DNA of 64,000 nucleotides from Crotalaria pallida (GCA_037953625.1 CM075655.1:120287001-120351000); one strand, 5' to 3'; counted from the first letter of the stretch, positions 36,316 through 49,010 are shown. The notes: a model not told the origin generated them from the sequence alone. Program-made: numbers and translations.

Positions 36316-37463
36316 CTAGTAACTTTACCCGTGCATCGCACGGATTTATTTTATTTTTTTTAAAAAAAATTGATTATAGATTTTGGAAATATGTCTTTTT
36401 AAATAATAAGTTAATATGAACTTTTTATAAAAATGATTTACATGTATTTAGAAATGAATAGTCATAAACATTAACATTTGAATCTAGTTTCAGCTACCAA
36501 CTTTTTCATTAATAAAAATTAACTAATAATGTATCAACTATGTGATTTTTAATTTTAATTAACAACATAATTTTTTATATTAAAAAAAATCCAACTCATT
36601 TTGATTTTTGTTTTATTTAATCCATCATTCCAAATGCATTTTGTTAGTAATTCGTTTTGCAAGTCCAAATGCAGCTATTTTTTTTACCATATATATCATC
36701 ATCATCATTATTATTATTACATCTGTCCCAAAATATAATATCTGTTTTCACACTTTTAATTAATTCATATTTATAAGATTCGAACTTTCAAATTACTTGC
36801 TTGTATTAGAACTTCATAATTGTAAATAAGTATATTGTCTAAAGTATAAAATAACGCATCACTATTTTTCACAATTTAAATTGCAACATATTGTATAAAT
36901 TTTTGGGTTTTTTAAATTTGAATTCATGACTGAGTAAATATTTGATTGTATTAAGCTAAATCATTATACCAAATTATAGCTCATCTTTAATACTTATATA
37001 TCCGTTTTTTCCGTTTTACCCAAAATTTATTATTCATAATGATGCTTTATTTAAATGTTTAATACCAATTTGCCTATATTATGACTTGTTTATATTAGAA
37101 TTTCTGAAATTACAACATTATATTCGTTTTTTTTGCTGGTTAATTATCATATGATGGATCGTTTAGGCATTATATATTTTTTATGTCAATATTTGATTCA
37201 AATTATTTCCTTTTGAAAAGATCATTAATAACCCGTGCAAATTGTAATAATATCGAAATGCAAATTGTATGTTTGCGGACAATTTTTATATTTATGTGTA
37301 ATCCAAATTGTACTAATAAAAATTTACTAAAAATAACTTAAGATAAATATTTATTCCCGTGCGATACACGGACAAACAAATTTGGAGGGAAAACCAAGGA
37401 TGAAGGAGGGAAAATGAAAATGACAAAAATGCCCTCAAGTTTTCCTATTTTATAATACGTTGA
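36316..37463 (-). mobile_element. Helitron-type element (probable), minus strand
   Basis: On the minus strand the 3' end is a CCGTGC/GCACGG hairpin followed by CTAG and a flanking T. The candidate 5' end reads A|TCAACGTATTATAAAATAGG. These are the A/T insertion, 5'-TC, 3' hairpin and CTRR rules of plant Helitrons. A second hairpin (CCGTGCGATACACGG near 37354) lies 110 bases from the 5' end, so this may be two elements or a large one holding the remnant of another. No Rep/helicase gene. Confidence 0.5.
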
Positions 37464-37645
37464 TGACTCATTAATTAACCAAACAATTAATTAATTGATC
37501 AACAGATTAATATTTGAAATTATTAAAAGGGCTGATAAGCTGTAAGTTACAATTTTTTTTTAAGAATAAGGAGTTAAAAAAATAGTTTTACATTGAAAAA
37601 TAGGATATTTAGTAGTCTGAAAAAAGTGAACTTAATTTTTCAAAA

Positions 37646-38133
37646 GACTTATTTATGTTTTTGTTCTTAAAAGTTCATCGTATTTTGGTTTTGATTCTTA
37701 AAAGTTATTTTGACCGGGAGCAATTATTAATTTTTCAAACATTTTGGTTTTAGCTTCTTCCGTTAGGAAAAATTTGTTATTTGCTGATATGGTTTCAGCA
37801 GTCACGTTGTGTGAGATGACACTAAGTAAGTGATGTGACTTGGTGATTCATGCTTACGAACGCAAAATTGTGTGTGTGACCATTTTGCGTATGAGATCAT
37901 TTTTGCGTCTGTAGTTCTGTATCATCCATGTCATACCGCCTATTTGGCGCTACCTCATATCACGTGTCTGTTGATGTGGCGTTCCACTAACCTCATCAAC
38001 AAATAATAAATTTTTCATAAGGGACCAAAACCAAAATGTTTAAAAAATTAAGAACTAATTTTAATCAAAATAAATTTTAAGAACTAAAACCAAAACACGC
38101 TGAAATTTTAAGGATCAAAGACATAGAAAAACC
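37646..38133. mobile_element. MULE-type MITE with near-perfect 9-bp TSD
   Basis: TTTTCAAAA at 37637-37645 and TCTTCAAAA at 38134-38142 differ at one base. Ends are GACTTATTTATGTTTTTG and, from the right, GGTTTTTCTATGTCTTTG. Arms share ATTTTGGTTTTGATTCTTAA and ACATTTTGGTTTT. The copy in FMO intron 1 (6376-6814) is the same family. Confidence 0.82.
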
Positions 38134-38142
38134 TCTTCAAAA

Positions 38143-39570
38143 TATATTTATTATTAATCGACCTCTTATTCTAACTTTTTAAGAGGGTTAAAGCTAAGCA
38201 AACCCAGCTTATAATTCATAAGTCATCGGTGACTTTTCAGAACCAAGGCTTATAAGTCTAGAGTCGACAAAAAAAAAAACTAGGCCCGACCGACTCGGCT
38301 CGAATAAGCTCAATATATGAGCAAGGCTTATATGCACATTATCATGAAATGTCTTGAATCTAACTTGCTTAACTTTGGATCAATCGTTTGTTGGTTGGAA
38401 ATGTTAATATTTGAAGGGTAATGATAACGAATGTTATTAGGTACTTTTTAAAGAATAAAAAAATGAAAAATTGTTTTTAAAAAATTAAGATTATCATTTT
38501 TTTTCTAAATATTTTAAACAATGTTTCAAGAGTATTATTTAAATTAAAATTATATTTTTAAGTATTTATATAAGAATTTTTCTATCCTATATGTCTCTCT
38601 CTCTATATATATAAAAGTAAATAGATAAAGATAAACTATCATTAAAAGTGGGAGAAATAAAAACAAGACTTCATGACCAAATAAATATATCATTTCCTCT
38701 AAAAACTTATTTTTTTGTCAAGTTTATCTATCTTATGCATAAAATGTATAGATTAAAAAAAATCTTATATAGTGTACAAAACTTTCGAGATCCACTGCTT
38801 ATCGCAACAAAACAGAGAAATCTTCATTAATTGCTTAGACCTTAGTGGAGTGGACCACCACTAGTGGAAAGAAACTAAAATCACTGTCTGGAGACACTTT
38901 CTTTTTATCAATTTCCTGGGAGCTGGATTTTTTTTAGAACAGATTCTCAGTAGGATTGTTCAACTTGTGTTGATTGTAATGTTAAACTATATAAAGTGGA
39001 AGAATAATGATACATTCCATAAAAAAAATAATGCTACATTTATCGTTCCAATGTTTAATCTGATTGAAATCTCTATATATTAATGTTGTTAAACTAGGGA
39101 TAAACCTTCTTTTACTTACTTCTCACTTTAAAGACTAAACTACTTCCCTGAAGAGAACACGATAGAAGATGACAAACTCAACTACTTCCAACCTATTAGT
39201 CTTCAGCATTGGTAAAGAAGTGAGAAAGTACCTAATAATAATATTTGATATTAACGTATGATAAAGTGTTTTCGGATAAAAAGTTGATGCTCAAAATCTA
39301 TTAACACATAAAGATGAAATATTAATTATGTAAGTTAAATTGAAAATCATTATGTGAATGTGGAAAATTGAGAAAAAATACCAAAGTTTTATGACAAATA
39401 TAACATAATTTTTGGACCATATTCAAAATTTATTTCGACATAAATAATATATGTACTCAATATAACACTACATATATCCAATTTAAAATTAAAATATTAA
39501 TAAATTAATAATAATCCAAAAATACCGCACACATATCGGTATCCAACATATATACCGATACGGCATCTAT
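38143..39570. other. AT-rich intergenic DNA
   Basis: No gene. A phrase near 38280 (AGGCCCGACCGACTCGGCTC) resembles hAT subterminal sequence without identifiable ends. Confidence 0.4.
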
Positions 39571-39738
39571 TTTTTTTTCCAACCGATATCAGAATCTGGT
39601 TGACCCAGAATCCGATTCATCCGATCCGACTCAACTGAGTAGTGGCAGGGATCTCCTAGCGGGACTGCTCCATACCCAAAGTTCAAACTCGAGACTAGTT
39701 GATTAAGGGACCAAGTAAGTTAACATTTGACCAACACC
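39571..39738 (-). mobile_element. tRNA-derived SINE, minus strand (same family as 53552-53745)
   Basis: Minus-strand reading: GTGTTGGTCAAATGTTAACT, then ACTTGGTCCCTTAATCAACT, a box B-like AGTCTCGAGTTTGAACT, GGAGATCCCTGCC and a terminal A run (T run at 39570-39578 on plus). Word order matches the copy at 53552. The promoter boxes are degraded. Confidence 0.75.
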
Positions 39739-40113
39739 ACGTTGATATACTACCTATTTTGAATTACCTATGCTACGAGGCACGACCCACATGTTGCGGA
39801 TAGATAAATATTATAGTATCTTAAAATATTGGGACTCTCCCATATTAGAATCGGTCTAATCTTCTTTTAAATGATTTTTTCCCCTTTCTCTTCGTTTTAT
39901 GTGTCGTGTAATTAAATAAATAATTTTATTTACCAGTGTTCTAAGGGCATTTGAAAAGAAAATTTAATCATAACTCCACCTTATTTCATCTCTTGATAAT
40001 CTAAAAATACTTATTTTCAACAACATTTAACTATATTTAGATGTTTAACTAGTGTCCTAAAGACATTTGTTAGCATTTCCCTTAAATAAATAAGATATTT
40101 ATTTTAAAAAAAA

Positions 40114-40297
40114 ATGTGTCAAAGTCGTAAAATGTAAAAGGTAGAGAATTCAAATAGTTAAAAGGTTTCGAGTTTGATTTCTTGTAGAAGCAGAAAATTC
40201 ATGTTGAGAGACTCACACCTGCTATATAGCCATACACGCCATCCTGGTCGGATGTGGATGTACACCTGTGAAACCTGGTGGTCAACAAAAAAAAAAG
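40114..40297 (+). mobile_element. Probable tRNA-derived SINE, separate family
   Basis: AAAAGGTTTCGAGTTTGATT is box B-like. It is followed by GTTGAGAGACTCACACCTGC and GTCGGATGTGGATGTACACC, ending in about ten A. Degraded and no clear TSD. Confidence 0.55.
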
Positions 40298-40666
40298 GGT
40301 GTTGCTTTTAAAAAAAAAAATTAAGCTTGGTGTTGACTTTATAAATTTTAAGCAACCTCCTCCTCATATGTTTCAAGCTTTGCTCTTTTGATATTATGGG
40401 TGTTCTTACTCCTTGTTTAATTATGATATTATCTCTCCTTTTTGAGTTTCACCTCCATTGTTAAAAAAAACAAAACATTAATTCAAATTTCTTTTTATAA
40501 TGACAAAAAAAATAAAAAAAAAACTATAACATTTAGAAATATAAGATAAAAAATTATAAAAAAAAAAACATGAAACTTTAAAATACAGAAAGATGTATAT
40601 AAAACTATATTAAAAGAGTCTTAAGAAGGTCTACGGTAATTTTGTTGAGCCATCGAGGTCTAACCC

Positions 40667-40853
40667 ATTAACAAGGTTTAGCACAGTTGATAAATGATTG
40701 GGTTTCTTAAGTATGATATCAGGGGTTCGATCCTTGCTGTGTGTATAAAAAAGATAGACTTTGTTGATAAAGGTAAAACTCACTTCGGTGATCTCCATGT
40801 TTTAGGGATTAGTTTTTGACTATCAGCCGAAAAATATCCTTGACTAAAAAAAA
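40667..40853 (+). mobile_element. tRNA-derived SINE (same family as 63447-63636)
   Basis: AGCACAGTTGATAAATGATT, box B-like GGGGTTCGATCCTTG, AAACTCACTTCGGTGATCTC, ATCAGCCGAAAAATATCCTTG and an A run. Left flank TAACCCATTA and right flank TTAACCATTA are a plausible target duplication. Confidence 0.78.
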
Positions 40854-41936
40854 GCATCTTAACCATTAAATAAATAAATAAGTGAATAAAAAAATATGAT
40901 AAACAAATTAAGACGAATGATTTACAAATCGAAAAATAAATCGAAAACTGTTGACGATGGAGATGGGTCACTTAGATAATTTATAGACTTTTAAAACTCA
41001 TGTAAAAAAGAAACAAAAGCATCAATACAAAGTGAAACAAATAACACTAACAATAACAATGTTAAGAAAACAAACTAACCTAAGGAATACTATAAAATAT
41101 GCTATTTGAATTCGCTTTATTAAATTGATTGATGTTATATTAGCAATTACTACACAAATTTTTTGTGAAAATGAGATGAAGAAAAAATAAGATAAGAATG
41201 TGAGTATTTTAGAAAATAAAAGTGAATACTAACAAAAGAAATACAGTATATATGTTTATTAAGGTATTAATTTTGAATTAATTTCTTATCAATTATCATA
41301 TATCAATAATGAATCAATCACACTATTTATTATTTTAGTTTCCCATTTTCATATTTTTTACAAAATAATTATGAATCAATAAGTATCATTATAATTTTTT
41401 TGGTATCAATCAATTAAATAGAAATATCAAAATCAATTTAATATATTCGGTATCAATTTACTAATTAATTAAATTATTTTTTTAAAAAAAAAAAAACCTT
41501 TTTTAAGGTAGACTTATGCTAATTTACTAATTTAATATAAAGTTTTACTAATTTACTAATTTAATTTATAAAAAAAAAAATTTATTACACTCTCATCCCA
41601 ATTTTGAAAAATATAAAAAAATTAGTCCCAAATTAAAAATTAAAATAATGGATAAAAATTTTGAAATTTCATATTATGTTTTGTGATTAATTAACTAAGA
41701 AAACATATATTTAATATTTATTTTAATAATTGATTGATTTAAAAAATAATGCATTAAAAACATATTACTTTAATTTTTTTTTTACTTTTTAATATTTTTG
41801 GGACGGGACGATGGGGATATTATTTATTCTTATTCTCCTATCTCTTTGTTCAAGAAAGCAAGCAAATATATTCAACAAAAAAAATTAAAAATAACAAAGC
41901 AAGCAAATGAACTTGGCTACGCACACAGTGTCTCTC
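40854..41936. other. AT-rich DNA upstream of APT
   Basis: No gene. Short internal duplicates such as TTACTAATTTACTAATTTAAT near 41523-41570. Confidence 0.5.
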
Positions 41937-41944
41937 TATAAATA
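41937..41944 (+). promoter_or_regulatory. TATA box of the APT gene
   Basis: TATAAATA lies 110 bases before the APT start codon. It is followed by a pyrimidine-rich stretch and then ACACACACAACAACAACAAC just before the ATG, a typical plant leader. The transcription start would fall near 41965-41975. Confidence 0.6.
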
Positions 41945-42046
41945 TCAGACGCACGCAAAGGCTCACTGCTCTTCTTCCTTCCTTTTACCTCTCTTCTCTC
42001 TAACTCACTCCACACACACACAACAACAACAACAACAATTCTCACA

Positions 42047-45000
42047 ATGTCGGATTACACAGGCCAGGATCCCCGTCTTCATGCTATCAAAACCAAAATC
42101 CGTGTCGTCCCCAACTTTCCAAAACCCGGTTTGTTTGCTTCTTTTCCATTCTCTATTTCTTTCACAACTTTTTTTTTTTGTTTAACTATCTACTATACGA
42201 CTGTTTTCAACTTTCAGTAATTAGTACGCGGCTAATTTTAAAATCATATAATCAAATGTGTACAATTTCAAATGTAATCTTAAATTTTTCCTACATGATC
42301 TTACATCAAGATGAAGGAGCCGAGGGAGTATTTTATTGGATTATGCTATCATGATTAAAAAGTTAAGGCAAGGTAAGAAAACATTGAAAAACGGATTTGG
42401 ATTCTCTGACTTTAAATTTCTTGACTTCAATGACTCTAAATAAAATCATCCCTCTTCATTTTCACATATAGTTTAATTAAGTAATTAAATAAAATAAATT
42501 ATTTTCAAATATGGAATGAAGTAAGTGAAGTTATGAAAATTTGAAAATAAGAGAATCCAAATCTGCTTCCTATGGCTTCCTACTTAGCCCCCTTCTCTCT
42601 CTCTTTTGATAAAAGACCAAGAAACCAGACCACACCTGCTCCTATGATTTTTTTTTCTAGTTTCGTTTATCTTATGAGCTTGGTTGCATTTGCAGGTATT
42701 ATGTTCCAAGACATTACTACTCTATTGCTCGATCCAAAAGCATTCAAGGACACTATTGACTTGTTCGTTGAGCGCTACAAGGGCAAAAATATTTCAGTTG
42801 TTGCAGGTAAAACGGGAATAATAAATGTTGCTCTTTTTCAAGATGAACCGCTTGATTTAATGCTTTGTTGTTTTTTCTGATGAGGTTATCACTTCACTTA
42901 TGAGCGTGGTTAGCTTGAAGGTGGTGGTGGGGTCCATGCTTACGATAAAGTTGGGTAGAATTTGCATCAGTAGTTTTTTTTTTTTTTTTGGTGGTTGGTT
43001 GTCTCTTTTTAATGTTTTTTTTTTTTTCCTTTTTTTATTTAAGGGACATTGTGGAATGGAAGTCACTGTAGGTTTTGGGAGAGTGATTTTTTGTTTGACT
43101 ATGAACCCTGCCCCTTAGTGCTTAGTGGGTTGTGCCATTGATTGCTTTCTCAAGTTTTTCTTAAGCGGCCCCTCCTTTCCTTCTCTCCTTGTGGAGAGAC
43201 ATGTGCAGCTTGGATCCAAGTTGCATGGAGCACCATTGGTGCTAGATTCCAACTTGTTTAAGGTGGACCCAGCACAATTAGATTTAGATAACCAAGTTCC
43301 TTGAATATACTCTATTTCTATTTTAAGTACTTTACACTTGTTTTTGGCTTAATTATGTCACAAGTTCCTGGAGTTTGGGGTACTTTTGTCAGATACCTTT
43401 ACACTTTTTTATCAATGTCCAACTCCCCAAAGATACTTCTTTGTTTGTCATATAACCCTGCTACCAATTCTGACAAATTTTGATTACATGTAATATCAAA
43501 ATCATAATCAGAGGCAGGAGGTTGGTTATGTGGTGCCGCGTGATGTCACACTGGCGAAGACGACCTCTCTCTTTAATTCTTTTTTTTTTATTTTTTTATT
43601 TAACTAAAAATATAAAAATATTAAGTTTTTTAGTTTTTTAAAGTTTTTGAAAAAAGGATCTTCGCCCACGGAACACCAGGTGTTTAACCTCTTGCGTTTG
43701 ATCAAGATTCTGATGTTACATGTCACCAAAATTGACCAGAATTGGTAGTAGGGGTATATGACACCAGAAGTAACATCGAGGAGTTAGACATTGAAAAAAA
43801 AAATAAAGGTATCTGACAAAAGTACCTCAAACTTCAGGTACTTGTGACTTAATTAAGCCCTTATTTTTTGTGTGGGTTTTTTTTGAGAGATTAGTGTTTG
43901 GTTGTGGGATATAATATATTTTTCTTTTGTGCACTATAAAAATATGGGACCAGCATGACGTAAGTTTCAATTGGCCCCTTGTCTTATTATTTTCCTTTGG
44001 CTACATTATACTATTATAATTTGTGTTTTCCTCCATTTAACTGTTTGGTGACTTGGATATCTAGTACCTCATTTTTAACTTTATGGTCATTCCCGTGGCT
44101 CTTTCTTGTTTTAATTATTAAATCTCTGGTAAAATTTGAATGTCAGTGCTATTCTCATATGTGTACGTGTGTTGTCTTCTTGTAGTAATTTTTTTCTTCT
44201 GTTTTTAACTTTTCCCCCTGTATGTACTGGAAACTGGAATATAATCTTTGGTATGATATGTTTGTAGAGGGATTGATATGTCCTGGATATAATGAAATTA
44301 GAGGTACAATATTTTGATTTCACGTCTAACGTAGTATTTTTAATGTTGATGTAATGCGTGCATTGCTTTTGTATTCCTGTTCACACTTCACAGAACAAAC
44401 ATCAGAGGCCTCATTTTACTTTGTCCCACTTCTGTACAATTTAAGGGCAAACTTTCACCGAAATTGTTGGTAGGGCCTATGTTTTATACGTATGATTAGA
44501 ATATCAATAAGATAGTAATTGGGTTGGGTATGATTTGTCTTTTTGCGGGTACCTTGGGATTTATCTATTTGCTGGTGTGGGCTTTTTTGTTGTTGTATAT
44601 ATTTATTAAGACATTGCCCTCTCTTCAATTAATGAGTCAAGAGTGCCATGTAGGATTTGTTTACCTATATTATCCATTGACATTTTAGTTACAAATGTTG
44701 GTCTGGGTGGAAAGGAGTTCAATTTCTCTTAAGCAAAGTCTTGGATTCGATGTTGGAAGAGCTTTGATCCTTAAATGGAATTGTCAGGTTCTAAAACTTC
44801 TAGATACCTATGATTTCCAACAGAGATGAAAAATTTTAATTTTAGCTGATGGACTACTGTTTAATAGGTCCTTTGGCATCTTTAAATTTTAAATGTACTG
44901 GTGTTGCTTTGGGTTATTCTACCTGAGTACCTGTGTTACATCAGCATAGAAACTTTATGCCATTTTACCAGACATGGCATTTGTTACTTCAATCAGAGGC

Positions 45001-47859
45001 AACCATGGCCCCTCTATTTGCAATCTAGTACTGTGGATGTACTCAACTTTAATGTCTAGTCTGTTCTCCACTTAATTAGAAAAGACGATTCACTGGTGAC
45101 TGATTCACATGCATTTTATCAGAGAAGGCAGCTAAATAATGGATCATTGCCTACATGGTTTGGTCTCTTGATTATTGCTAATTTTCAATATAATGTCCGC
45201 CTCCTGCATTGCTCTCATTTTAACTTTTATTTAATGAGTCCTTAATGATATTGTAGGGTTTACCTTCAATTTTTTCAGTAGTTTCTTGATTTGGGCTAAT
45301 TGCAATCTGTGTGCATCACTTGAACCATGCATTGATGACAAATTTCGAAGATGATGACACTAATATTTCGAATTCACATTTACTAAGTAGTTGTCATCTA
45401 TTTTTACCTTATATAATCATCTGAGGTCAATGCTTCCAACTTAAAAGGATTCCTTGCAAGCAATTACGAAAATAATTAAAATTGGTAAAACTGTTTATTT
45501 CATTTGATCTTTGCTTTAATGTTTATAGCAAGTGCTAGCACACTGGCACTGATACACAATCTCTCTGTGGTGTCAAACTAGGTGTAATCTGCAATAGCAA
45601 ATGTGTTATTTTTCCGTAATCTCGTTTTCTGAGAAAAGATTTCTTCTCTCTTGTAGGAATTGAAGCTCGGGGTTTTATTTTTGGTCCTCCCATTGCACTG
45701 GCAATAGGAGCAAAGTTTGTACCATTGAGGAAACCAAAGAAGTTACCTGGTATATTTTTAGCCTTGATTTTATACTTTCCTTTTTGCTATCCTCTCTTAG
45801 TAGGAAAAAAGGCTTTACTTGTTATTTTCCTTTCATTACGGTGCAGATTGTATTGCTGCTATCGTTTTGTGAATCATATGTTCATGCAGGGGCTTGCATT
45901 TGTTTGTGCATCTTTGTTTGTTTTACCAGTTGGTACTTAAATATTCTATCCATTTCTGTTGCTCAAATTTTATGAACATTCCTTGTTGATGATTGATCAT
46001 CATTTCACTCTACCTAGCCCATGCGTGCAGTGGATCAATGAGTGTCCTTGAGGTTATTCCTTGTATTTTGTGTTTCAATCTTGCAAGGCTAGGGTCCAAG
46101 TCCCGAGTTTTCCTGTTTCTGATATCCAAATCCGTGACACTAACCTGCTTTTAGATGGAAAAATCATTGAGATAAGTTCCCAGTATGGAGTGCAGTCTAC
46201 ATATTACCGATAGGTTATTTATGTGCAGTCTACAAACCTTCAATTATTTCCTGGACCTGTAGTTACTAGTTAGAACATTTAGCCTCTCAAGTAACCTTTT
46301 CTATTCTGCATTTTTTTTCTCTGTGTATTGCAAAAAGTAGTCGTGAACTAAATTGGAATATATTTTATAGGAATGCTTCAATAAGTTAGCTTTGAAATGA
46401 CGCTGCCAGGTGTCAAGGTTTAAACTTTGATTAAGACTGTTAATGTAACATACTCAGTGTTATTGATCGGGGATAGCAGGACACATACTTTATCTCATTT
46501 CTGTTTAACAAAAGCATGGTTTGATCCTAGGCAAAGTTATTTCTCAAGAGTATACTCTGGAATATGGAACGGACTGTCTCGAGATGCATGTTGGAGCTGT
46601 TGAGCCCGGTGAGCGTGCTTTAGTGGTTGATGATTTGATTGCAACCGGTGGAACGCTCGGTGCTGCTATGGATTTACTCGGTAAGTATACTAGTATCCAA
46701 ATTCTAACATAAATGAATGCTGTTTTACATGAATGTGATCTATTCATTTGTTCAAATTGAAGGGGCAGCTCAGAGGGGCCCCAAGATCTTTCTCTCTAGT
46801 TCACTTATTTAAAATTAAGCTCTTGTCAACAGGGTTTTGCATCCTTGGGTTCGGTTCTTATTTGCCATTTTGACATGAAAAAGAAAAACCTGTGGGTATA
46901 TATGCATTATGCATGCATATTATGAACTAATGATGAGTAGGCTATGGTTACATTTAAGTGCTTATAAGTGTTATGCTTACTTCAACTACTATTAATAGTA
47001 ATTAAGCTCTAAAGTAGTTTGAAAAGCGGTTCCTTGTATCCTTATTTTTGCTCCAGTAATCTGCTAATTCATTTCATAGCCATGTATAAAGCTATAAATA
47101 TTGTTCATGTATAAGTAATAAGTAGTGGTGTTCTCTTATTGAATGAGTTAATGCATGAAAGAGAGGGTCCTATTGCCCTGCAGTAAGATTTTTCTTCAGG
47201 ATAAGTTTGCAAATGAATTAGCTCTATATGCCACATTTTTTGCTAAACTTATGCTTACATGCCTTAGATTTGGTATCTTTATTTTTCTCCCTGATAATGC
47301 AGTCTTTGTATTTGATTATATTGTTACTTTTGTTATCTTTTAGAACGTGTCGGAGCAGAGGTTGTCGAGTGTGCATGTGTGATTGAATTGCCAGAATTGA
47401 AGGTATGTGCATAGTTTGGATTTCTAAATACTTTATCTTAGCTATGCAAGCTTAGTTCGGTGTTGAATAAATGTGAGTTCTTTTTATGCTAACCTTTGAT
47501 TTGGCTGTTTAGATATCGGAATATATTTAATGCCCTTTGTGTAATTTTTGTACTATTTTGGATTGATTTGTTACATGTGGCTTTAGGGTATGTTGTAAAG
47601 CATTACCTGATTTGTGTTGAAATTTGCTTATCATCAAAAGTTTATTGATAGAGCTTTTGAGAAAGAAAAGTGATTATTTTTCAACATCATTCAAAACCAA
47701 ATATGCTAGCATATGATGAAAAGATATTTACTGGTTCTCTATGGGATCTGTTCATGCTTGTTAATGATTTTTGTGAATACCTGATAGGGTCGTGAACGTT
47801 TGAATGGGAAGCCCTTGTATGTGTTGGTGGAGTATTTAGAAGATGTGAGCTACCCATGA
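42047..47859 (+). CDS. APT: Adenine phosphoribosyltransferase (six exons)
   Basis: Exons 42047-42128, 42696-42806, 45657-45749, 46531-46680, 47344-47402 and 47788-47859 join in phase to give 188 residues, the normal APT size. It makes AMP from adenine and PRPP and in plants also salvages cytokinin bases, normally in the cytosol; no targeting peptide is seen. Motifs: N-terminal IRVVPNFPKPGIMFQDIT at 19-35, the flexible loop region EYTLEYGTD at 102-110, and the PRPP-binding loop ALVVDDLIATGGTL at 125-138. The short N-terminus is that of cytosolic APT2-5-type proteins; I do not assign a paralogue number. Intron 2 (42807-45656) is 2.85 kb and contains a MULE MITE. AATAAA at 48104-48109 is a likely polyadenylation signal. 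Confidence 0.95.
43346..43859. mobile_element. MULE-type MITE (copy 2, intact) in APT intron 2
   Basis: Ends GGCTTAATTATGTCACAAGT and, from the right, GGCTTAATTAAGTCACAAGT. The arms continue for about 60 bases (GGTACTTTTGTCAGATACC / GGTATCTGACAAAAGTACC). Flanks CTTGTTTTT (43337-43345) and CTTATTTTT (43860-43868) are a 9-bp TSD with one difference. It is the uninterrupted counterpart of the nested copy at 7474-9420. Confidence 0.92.
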
Positions 47860-47941
47860 TTATGTTTTGATTCAGCCCAAACAATGAAGATGAAGATTTG
47901 GGGGATATGTCATTCAGTGAGTATTTGGATTCAATCCTAGC

Positions 47942-48081
47942 TTGTAGTAGGAACCATGAAATCAAATTAATGAATTTGTATGACCCAACCTTTGGGCCTC
48001 ACCTCTCCTACATTGTAGTAGGAGCAATGAAATCAAATTAATGAATTTGTATGACCCACACCTTGGGTCTATCCCCTCCTT
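47942..48081. repeat. 71-bp tandem duplication in the APT 3' UTR
   Basis: TTGTAGTAGGAACCATGAAA at 47942 and TTGTAGTAGGAGCAATGAAA at 48013 begin two adjacent units. Both continue TCAAATTAATGAATTTGTAT, then GACCCA and CTTGGG-type sequence. It precedes the AATAAA at 48104. Confidence 0.9.
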
Positions 48082-48253
48082 GTCCTCTTCCTACCCTTTT
48101 TCAAATAAAATCGTAACTTTGGCTAAATATCATTGTTAAGTTTTTGCGTGACTACAACGTTGGGTGGTGATTGAAAAGATGTTGAGTTAGATGATCCAAA
48201 TTCCTATTAACATATTTGCATATATAAACAACATATGTTAGCTCTTTGTTTTA

Positions 48254-48904
48254 GGCAATTAGTTCTCAAACTCCACTTTTAACCCTCAAACCTCATTTTT
48301 TTAGTAGTTTTTTTTCCCTTTAAGCAAATTCATTTGTCTTCTCTTCGCTGTTAATGTTTGTTTTTTTATTATTCTAGCGCTGTAAAATTCCGACAAACCA
48401 GTGTCGAAATTTTAAATTTACGACACGGGGGTATCGGAAATTTACAGTGTTTTATTTTTTTTCATTAGAAAAATTCTGACATATATATGTCAGAAAACTC
48501 TTTAAAAAAGCTACTTAAAAATTTTTGACATACCCGTGTCGGAATATCAAAAAATTTCGACACTGGATTGTCGGAATTTGCACAGTAGCGTAAAAAAAAT
48601 AAAAGACATGAATTTTACCTTCAACAAGTATGAAACGTCCATTGGTACTCTTTTTGAACTTGAAGGAGAAAAAAAACTTGTCTTTTTGGAGTTTTTTTTT
48701 TTTTTGCGTGAAGGAGGTTTGATGGTAGAAGAAGAAGGAGGAGTTTGTGAAATGGTGAAGGGATGAGGTTTTGGATATTGGGGTTTGAGATTTTAGTTTC
48801 TGGGGTTTCTTTTTTTTTTGTTTTGAATTAATAAAGGGCAATATGGACATTTCTCATTTAAAATGGGATTTGGGAATAAAAAGGGAGTCTGAGGACTAAT
48901 TACC
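48254..48904. mobile_element. MULE-type MITE with near-perfect 9-bp TSD
   Basis: TTTGTTTTA (48245-48253) and TTTATTTTA (48905-48913) differ at one base. Ends are GGCAATTAGTTCTCAAACTC and, from the right, GGTAATTAGTCCTCAGACTC. A second inverted pair lies inside, 48377-48455 against 48505-48590, built of TTCCGACA..TGTCG words. Confidence 0.88.
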
Positions 48905-49010
48905 TTTATTTTATGCATATTTATATTTCAGTGTACCACCTCTCAATAAATGTATGAGATGTTAAGTAAAAATAGAGATCCGAAATTTGCCAAAACCCCT
49001 TCCTAACTGC

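Noticed and set aside
42572..42880. Open frame of about 100 codons in APT
   Set aside because: It is exon 2 of APT plus read-through into both introns; the splice sites at 42696 and 42806 define the true coding part.
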